Assembly: GCA_010021705.1 (NCBI GenBank)
Contig: RGMU01000035.1
Location: 1-10,659, forward strand
Reading direction: 5' to 3'
Origin: Chitinophagia bacterium
Lineage (GTDB): Bacteria > Bacteroidota > Bacteroidia > Chitinophagales > Chitinophagaceae
Length of the DNA: 10,659 nucleotides
Shown: positions 6,542 to 10,659 of the stretch, piece after piece
How the letters are laid out: every line of letters begins with the position of its first letter
Position numbering within the stretch: the first letter of the stretch is position 1
Position numbers and translations under genes: made by a program
The notes under the pieces: model-generated
Told to the model about the DNA's origin: nothing
Database searches by the model: none
What the model saw: the letters and a program-made list of their open reading frames with translations, nothing else

Positions 6542-8197
6542 TTAACCATTCGCCATCGTCATTTTGCTGTATTTGCCTCCGGTTGCCATAAGGCTGTCGT
6601 GTGTGCCTTGTTCGCTTATTTTACCGTTTTCTAATACCACTATGTGCCGGGCATGCCGTATGGTGGACAGGCGGTGCGCTATCACTATCGCCGTTCTGCC
6701 GCTTACCAATTTGTTAATGGCTTTTTGCACTAATTGCTCGCTTTCGCTGTCTATGGAGGAGGTAGCTTCGTCTAAAATCAGTATGGCAGGGTCATACAGT
6801 AACACCCGTGCAAACGACAATAGTTGCCGCTGCCCTTGCGATAGGGTATTGCCACGTTCCGGCACCACATAGTTGTAGTTATCCGGCAGTTGCATAATAA
6901 AGTTGTGTATGCCAAGCATTTGGCAAACGTCTATTACCTTTTCAGTAGGAATATCTTTATTACGCAATGTAATGTTGTCGGTAATTGTACCGCTAAACAA
7001 AAACACATCTTGCAGCACAATGCCTATATGCCGCCGCAGGGCATATATATCATAGTCTTGCAGCGGAATACCGTCTATCAATATTTGCCCGCCTTGTAGT
7101 TCATATTGGCGGTTAATAAGGCTTATAATAGATGACTTGCCCGCTCCGGTGGGTCCTATAATAGCCATAGTAGTGCCGGCAGGCAGATTAAACGAAACGC
7201 CTTGCAGCACTGGGGCATCAGGCTTATAGGCAAAGTGAACGTCCTTAAACGTAATATCCCCGCGCACCACTGCCGGGCAATACGTGCCGTTTGACTTTAA
7301 GTGCTCCTCGCTGTCCAATATGGCAAAAACCCTCTCACCGGCTATAATGCCCATTTGCAGTACATTAAACTTATCGGCAAGCATACGCAAAGGGCGAAAA
7401 AGCTGGTTCAAATACATTACAAACGCTACTATTATGCCCGCAGACGCATGACCACCCACCATTTGTACCGACCCATACCAAACCAACAGCCCCATTGAAA
7501 CTGCCAGTATGATTTCTACCACCGGAAAAAACACCGAATAGGCAAAAATGCCCTTAATATTAGCGTCTCTATGCTCTTTGTTAATGCCTTGAAACCGTGC
7601 CAACTCCCGCTGCTCGGCAGCGTAGGCTTGTACAATATACATTCCCGCAATATGCTCTTGCACAAACGCATTAAGCGCAGCCACTGCATCGCGTACCCGC
7701 TGAAACGATTTATTAACATTTTCTTTGAACCACCAAGTAGCACCTATTAACAGCGGAAAAATAACCAAACAAACCAATGTTATTTTCCAACTCGTAAGCA
7801 GCATAACGGTAATTATGGCAATTATGGTTAACACATCGGCTGATATGGAAATAACTCCCTCTGAAAACACATCATTAATTGCCTCAATATCGTTAATGTT
7901 ACGCGTGGTAAGTGTGCCAATGGCATTTTTATCAAAAAAAGACGTGTTTTGATAAAGCAATTTTTGATAAATATCCTTCCGAAGGTCGTGAACCACCGTT
8001 TGCCCAAGTTGGTTGGTGCGGTATAAAAACGTAAAGCGGAGCGCAGTGTCCAACAGCAATAGCCCAAACTGCAAGCCTACAAGCCACAACACCGCCTCGC
8101 GGTTGCCCTCCGGTATATATTTATCTATGCAAAGCTGAATGAGGTAGGGGCGCACCGGAGACAGCAATGCCAATAGTATTGACAGCGTTATAGACAA
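6542..8197 (-). CDS. ABC exporter half-transporter (fused permease and ATPase), N-terminus apparently lost
   Basis: The protein combines a six-helix exporter membrane domain (about residues 1-295) and an ATPase domain (about 312-551), to work as a homo- or heterodimer in the inner membrane. The ATPase has Walker A GPTGAGKS (348-355), Q-loop LQD (395-397), signature LSQGQ (452-456), Walker B AILILDE (471-477), D-loop SSID (480-483) and H-loop H508 (AHRLST). The membrane domain resembles the MsbA/YheH-MdlB type of lipid, peptide or drug exporters; the substrate cannot be read. The formal TTG start at 8197 falls at the edge of the first membrane helix. The same frame continues upstream with typical exporter elbow-helix sequence (LLLRRLFGYTKPYKGTLYLS, to about 8250), but without an ATG or GTG start and inside nadC. 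The true start therefore seems to have been removed by the junction described for nadC. Confidence 0.9.
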   Translation of the reverse strand: MSITLSILLALLSPVRPYLIQLCIDKYIPEGNREAVLWLVGLQFGLLLLDTALRFTFLYRTNQLGQTVVHDLRKDIYQKLLYQNTSFFDKNAIGTLTTRNINDIEAINDVFSEGVISISADVLTIIAIITVMLLTSWKITLVCLVIFPLLIGATWWFKENVNKSFQRVRDAVAALNAFVQEHIAGMYIVQAYAAEQRELARFQGINKEHRDANIKGIFAYSVFFPVVEIILAVSMGLLVWYGSVQMVGGHASAGIIVAFVMYLNQLFRPLRMLADKFNVLQMGIIAGERVFAILDSEEHLKSNGTYCPAVVRGDITFKDVHFAYKPDAPVLQGVSFNLPAGTTMAIIGPTGAGKSSIISLINRQYELQGGQILIDGIPLQDYDIYALRRHIGIVLQDVFLFSGTITDNITLRNKDIPTEKVIDVCQMLGIHNFIMQLPDNYNYVVPERGNTLSQGQRQLLSFARVLLYDPAILILDEATSSIDSESEQLVQKAINKLVSGRTAIVIAHRLSTIRHARHIVVLENGKISEQGTHDSLMATGGKYSKMTMANG

Positions 8198-9018
8198 ATA
8201 TAGCGTGCCTTTATACGGCTTGGTATAGCCAAACAGCCTCCGTAGCAGGAGTCCACCCCCGTAGCGGCATAGCTCACAATATTGTCCATATTTATGCCCC
8301 CCGATGCTTCTGTTTCCACTTTGCCGTCTATCAGCATCACGGCTTCTTTCAGCTGCTCCGGCGTAAAATTGTCTAACATTATGCGGTGCACACCGCCTAT
8401 AGCAAGCACCTGCTTCACGTCTTCAAGGTTGCGGGTTTCCACCTCCACCTTTAGTTTAAGTCCGTTGGAGGCAATGTAGTCATACACGCGGTTAATAGCC
8501 GTTTCTATGCCGCCGCAATAGTCAATATGATTATCTTTTATCATAATCATATCATAAAGCCCCATACGGTGGTTTGTACCCCCGCCAATGCGCACTGCCT
8601 CTTTTTCTAAGGTGCGGAACAGCGGCGTGGTTTTGCGCGTGTCCAATATTTTAACATTATAGCCTGCCACCATATTCACATATTGGTGCGTAAGCGTGGC
8701 AATGCCGCTCATGCGCTGCATACAGTTGAGCAATAGCCGTTCTGCCTTTAATATGTTGGAGGCAGTGGCTTCAATTTCAAACGCTATGCTGCCGGCTTGG
8801 GCTTTTGTGCCGTCTTGTAAAAATATGGTAAATTGCGCATCAGGCTGCAAATAATGCACTATAGCCTTTGCCCAAAACACCCCTGCCAATATACAATTTT
8901 CCTTTACCTTCAACAGTGCTTTGCCCGGTGCGTCAGGCTTTATACATGCCAATGTAGTATGGTCTGCTTCGCCCACATCTTCCATCAATGCCTCTATCAC
9001 AAACTTTTGATTAAACAT
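8188..9018 (-). CDS. nadC: Nicotinate-nucleotide pyrophosphorylase (carboxylating), C-terminal tail replaced
   Basis: NadC converts quinolinate and PRPP to nicotinate mononucleotide, CO2 and pyrophosphate in de novo NAD synthesis. Conserved blocks are EDVGEADHTTLACI (13-26), LNCMQRMSGIAT (97-108), LDTRKTTP (125-132), GGGTNHRMGLYDMIMIKDNH (145-164), KVEVETRNLEDV (190-201), IMLDNF (213-218) and EASGGI (237-242). Homology stops at AATGVD (256). Family members then continue with a strand like FISVGALTHS and about ten more residues, part of the phosphate-binding side of the active site. Here residues 257-276 (SCYGG...RYICL) are simply the exporter coding sequence read in another frame. The enzyme is therefore probably impaired unless the junction is an assembly fault. 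The ATG at 9018 gives the normal N-terminus; a strong -7 box lies just upstream. Confidence 0.9.
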   Translation of the reverse strand: MFNQKFVIEALMEDVGEADHTTLACIKPDAPGKALLKVKENCILAGVFWAKAIVHYLQPDAQFTIFLQDGTKAQAGSIAFEIEATASNILKAERLLLNCMQRMSGIATLTHQYVNMVAGYNVKILDTRKTTPLFRTLEKEAVRIGGGTNHRMGLYDMIMIKDNHIDYCGGIETAINRVYDYIASNGLKLKVEVETRNLEDVKQVLAIGGVHRIMLDNFTPEQLKEAVMLIDGKVETEASGGINMDNIVSYAATGVDSCYGGCLAIPSRIKARYICL

Positions 9019-9035
9019 AAATTCCCTCTTTGCTG

Positions 9036-9043
9036 CAAAGGTA
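9036..9043 (-). promoter_or_regulatory. -7 box TACCTTTG for nadC
   Basis: Read on the minus strand, TACCTTTG is an exact match to the Bacteroidota -7 consensus TAnnTTTG. Transcription would start a few bases further on, leaving a leader of roughly 10 bases before the nadC ATG at 9018. No clear TTG -33 element is visible at the usual distance. Confidence 0.6.
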
Positions 9044-9070
9044 ACAGTTGTGATAGATTATTTTATTAGC

Positions 9071-9086
9071 GATAAATAGATTTATC
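9071..9086. repeat. 16 bp palindrome in the divergent control region
   Basis: GATAAAT (9071-9077) and ATTTATC (9080-9086) are exact reverse complements separated by AG. The site lies between the two divergent -7 boxes and about 12 bases upstream of TATCTTTG, where the -33 element would be expected for the rightward promoter. Its placement suits an operator for a dimeric regulator (inference). Confidence 0.55.
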
Positions 9087-9097
9087 AAATTTATTTA

Positions 9098-9105
9098 TAT
9101 CTTTG
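9098..9105 (+). promoter_or_regulatory. -7 box TATCTTTG for the secreted-protein gene
   Basis: This is an exact TAnnTTTG match, 41 bases before the ATG at 9147. It predicts a transcription start near 9110-9113 and a leader of about 35 bases. It faces away from the nadC promoter. Confidence 0.6.
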
Positions 9106-9133
9106 TACTATTCAGGAATATACTTGAATAGTA
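9106..9133 (+). repeat. Perfect 9 bp inverted repeat at the predicted transcript start
   Basis: TACTATTCA (9106-9114) and TGAATAGTA (9125-9133) are exact reverse complements with a 10-base spacer. The repeat begins directly after the -7 box and covers the predicted +1 site. It is either an operator that blocks initiation or a 5' stem-loop in the leader of the 9147 gene. Confidence 0.65.
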
Positions 9134-9146
9134 ACTGTTTATTTTT

Positions 9147-9443
9147 ATGAAAAAGCTATTATTAGGTGTGCTGTTATCTGTGCTAAGTTGCTTAGCATAT
9201 AGCCAATCTGCGAGCATCACCATTGTAAACCACTCTACTGTTTGTGGCTATCATGTTACGCTTTATGCGATTGACCCTCCATCGGGTAATTTATCACCCT
9301 GTGATATAATGACGAATGACATTTATGTTCCACCGGGTGTTACATGGAGCCGTTCTGACCCTGATGACGTTAACACAAGTGGACCTGGTTACAATTATAC
9401 AGCTGCAGCAGTAACATATTCCTTAGTTACTGATTGGTCTTGA
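9147..9443 (+). CDS. Small secreted cysteine-containing protein, unknown function, interrupted by TGA
   Basis: The 98-residue product starts with a clear signal peptide (MKKLLLGVLLSVLSCLAYSQ, cleavage near residue 18-20). The mature part is predicted to be beta-rich, with Cys33 (HSTVCGYHVTLYAID) and Cys52 (NLSPCDIM), a YVPPGVTW turn, and many Ser/Thr/Asn/Asp residues, as in exported Bacteroidota proteins. I do not recognise the family. The frame stops at TGA 9441-9443, but the same frame stays open for 61 more codons to TAA 9627-9629, with two more cysteines. The intact protein was probably about 160 residues. It is preceded by a strong -7 box and a 9 bp inverted repeat, and is followed by an NHL-repeat gene on the same strand, 197 bases after the TGA but only 11 after the TAA. 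Confidence 0.8.
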   Translation: MKKLLLGVLLSVLSCLAYSQSASITIVNHSTVCGYHVTLYAIDPPSGNLSPCDIMTNDIYVPPGVTWSRSDPDDVNTSGPGYNYTAAAVTYSLVTDWS

Positions 9444-9629
9444 ACCGATGCACAATTTCAATTAGACTGTGCCCTTCCATTGACAAATACGAGCGGAGCA
9501 GTGGGCGATTTATATTTTTCTAACTGCATAGCCACAAGCGATACATGGACGCGTTCTCCCAATGTTGCCTTCTGGTCTATACCTTCTTTTTACATAAGCA
9601 TGACAAATAACGTTATTCACCTCTATTAA
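9444..9629 (+). other. In-frame continuation of the 9147 gene beyond the TGA
   Basis: These 61 codons plus TAA are in the same frame as the 9147 gene and read as protein of the same character: TDAQFQLDC, then a Thr/Ser/Gly-rich segment, YFSNCIATSDTWTRSP, and an aromatic end (FWSIPSFYISM). The two cysteines would bring the total in the mature protein to four, allowing two disulfides. Trp would fit the TGA position by a single base change (TGG to TGA), giving WSWTDAQF. A stop mutation, a sequencing error or readthrough are all possible. Confidence 0.6.
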
Positions 9630-9640
9630 AAGCTATATCA

Positions 9641-10659
9641 ATGCTAAAAACAATATTAACATTATTAAGTATTTTAAGTCTATGCTGTATAGCACTGCCC
9701 GGTAATGCACAAATTATTACCACCTATGCAGGTACGGGAGTTGGAGGGTATAATGGAGACAGCATAGCAGCTACTACAGCCCAAATTTCACCCACTATGG
9801 TGTGTATTGATGATTCTGAGAATTTATACTTTTGCGATGTACCGTCTCGCATTAGAAAAATAAGTAGAGCGGGTATTATTTACACCTACGCAGGTTTAGC
9901 GGATACCGGCTATACCGGTGATAACGGACCGGCTACGGCTGCAAAACTGAAAATACCGGCATATATTTGTGTGGACAAAAAAAATAATGTTTATTTCTTA
10001 GATGGCAATAGTTATATCCGTAAAATTAACCGTTATGGCATCATCAACACTGTTGCACGAGTAGCGGTTACCGGTTCTTATTGTTGCGATAGTATGGCGG
10101 CGGCAGCGGCAACTATTGGCACTGTGCAAGGTTTGGCAACCGATACTGCCTGCAATTTATATATTGCCGATATGAGAAGCCACCGTGTGCTTAAAATTGA
10201 TACTGCTGGCATGATAACCACCTTTGCAGGTGGCGGAAGCGGAGGGCGCATGACAGACGGCACGGTAGCTACGGTTGCTCGCCTATCCTATTCCTCTTCT
10301 ATAAGCATTTGTTGTGATAAAAAAGGTAATTTGTTTTTGTACGACAGCTTTTATGTTTATAAAATTAATACCGCAGGCACGGTAAGCCGGTTTGCCGGAG
10401 ACGGTACTTATGGTTATAGTGAAGATGTGCCCGCAACTGCGGCTAAAATAGTGCTATATGGACGGATGTCCATAGACACCACCGGCAATTTGTATATTGC
10501 CGACCAACCCGGAAGGCTTAGAAAAATAAGACCCGACGGCATCATAGTTCGCTATGCGGGAGATAGTGCAGTTAGGGGCTTTGCAGGAGACGGAGGACAT
10601 CCATCAGCCGCTCAATTCAATTATGTGTATGGTGTTGCGCCTAATAATAAAGGTAACAG
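9641..10659 (+). CDS. Secreted NHL-repeat beta-propeller protein (partial, runs off window)
   Basis: The frame starts at ATG 9641, 11 bases after the preceding TAA, and is still open at the window end (339 codons visible). Residues 1-24 are a signal peptide (ending LPGNA-Q). The rest is a tandem of NHL-type repeats of 54-57 residues with the pattern IIxTYAGxGxxGYxGDxxxATxAxL...VDxxxNLYIADxxxRIRKIxxxG. Units begin at about residues 25, 79, 134, 191, 247 and 301; five are complete and the sixth is cut by the window. Such repeats form a six-bladed propeller. In Bacteroidota these proteins often continue into Ig/PKD-like modules and a type IX secretion sorting domain, which would lie beyond the window (inference). 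Repeat 3 is degenerate (VARVAVTGSYCCDS in place of YAG...GD). The role is probably surface or extracellular binding; the ligand is unknown. Confidence 0.92.
   Translation, partial: MLKTILTLLSILSLCCIALPGNAQIITTYAGTGVGGYNGDSIAATTAQISPTMVCIDDSENLYFCDVPSRIRKISRAGIIYTYAGLADTGYTGDNGPATAAKLKIPAYICVDKKNNVYFLDGNSYIRKINRYGIINTVARVAVTGSYCCDSMAAAAATIGTVQGLATDTACNLYIADMRSHRVLKIDTAGMITTFAGGGSGGRMTDGTVATVARLSYSSSISICCDKKGNLFLYDSFYVYKINTAGTVSRFAGDGTYGYSEDVPATAAKIVLYGRMSIDTTGNLYIADQPGRLRKIRPDGIIVRYAGDSAVRGFAGDGGHPSAAQFNYVYGVAPNNKGN
9713..10659 (+). repeat. Tandem NHL repeats, six units
   Basis: Unit starts at the DNA level are about 9713, 9875, 10040, 10211, 10379 and 10541, giving unit lengths of 162, 165, 171, 168 and 162 bases; the last unit is incomplete. 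The units are diverged in DNA but share protein motifs, most visibly YAG/FAG, the GD-x-PAT-A block, NLYIAD and RKI. This suggests old duplication rather than recent expansion. Confidence 0.85.

Noticed and set aside
6537..6550. Tandem 7-mer AACCATT at the exporter stop codon
   Set aside because: Only two units; consistent with a trivial slippage duplication and with no visible effect on the reading frame apart from setting the C-terminus.
9441..9480. Selenocysteine at the TGA
   Set aside because: No convincing SECIS-like hairpin is seen just after the TGA, the site is not a redox motif, and no selenium genes are in the window.
9147..9629. Genome-wide recoding of TGA to Trp
   Set aside because: All other genes use TGG for conserved Trp and contain no in-frame TGA; a single case and the absence of TGA stops among about ten genes are not enough.
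1..10659. CRISPR array, tRNA/rRNA genes, insertion sequences, prophage or defence genes
   Set aside because: No regularly spaced repeats, cloverleaf candidates, transposase or integrase motifs, or terminal repeats were seen on reading both strands; all large frames have housekeeping, transport or secreted-protein assignments.

Overview
The window reads as a chromosomal segment from a member of the Bacteroidota, probably near the Chitinophagales/Sphingobacteriales (inference). Supporting signs are AT-rich coding with TTA-heavy leucine use, almost no Shine-Dalgarno sequences, -7 boxes of the TAnnTTTG type, futalosine-route menaquinone synthesis (MqnA), a beta-propeller/amidohydrolase protein of the kind common in this phylum, and a secreted NHL-repeat protein. 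It is not an obvious mobile island. I found no tRNA, rRNA, CRISPR array, transposase or phage gene.

Left part, plus strand (1-5687): the 3' end of accD (fatty acid synthesis), smpB (ribosome rescue), a secreted YceI-like lipid-binding protein, then a TolB-like propeller plus metal-dependent amidohydrolase. These last two are normally one polypeptide but here are split by a frame change near 3057-3076. A small secreted DUF3887/NTF2-like protein and mqnA follow. The close spacing from 1325 to 5687 suggests one transcript.

Middle part, minus strand (5699-9018): nadC (NAD synthesis) is followed by an ABC exporter half-transporter. After a gap of about 160 bp comes an OmpR-type response regulator that converges on mqnA. 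The nadC/exporter junction looks like a deletion scar: nadC loses its conserved C-terminal tail exactly where the exporter's N-terminal elbow begins without a start codon.

Right part, plus strand (9147-10659): a small cysteine-containing secreted protein of unknown function with an in-frame TGA, then a secreted NHL-repeat propeller protein that runs off the window. They face away from nadC across a 128 bp divergent region holding two good -7 boxes and two perfect inverted repeats.

I do not see a clear new multi-gene system. The most useful leads are three gene-breaking lesions in 10.7 kb (true decay or assembly faults), a perfect 12 bp hairpin inside smpB, and the palindromic control region driving the secreted pair.
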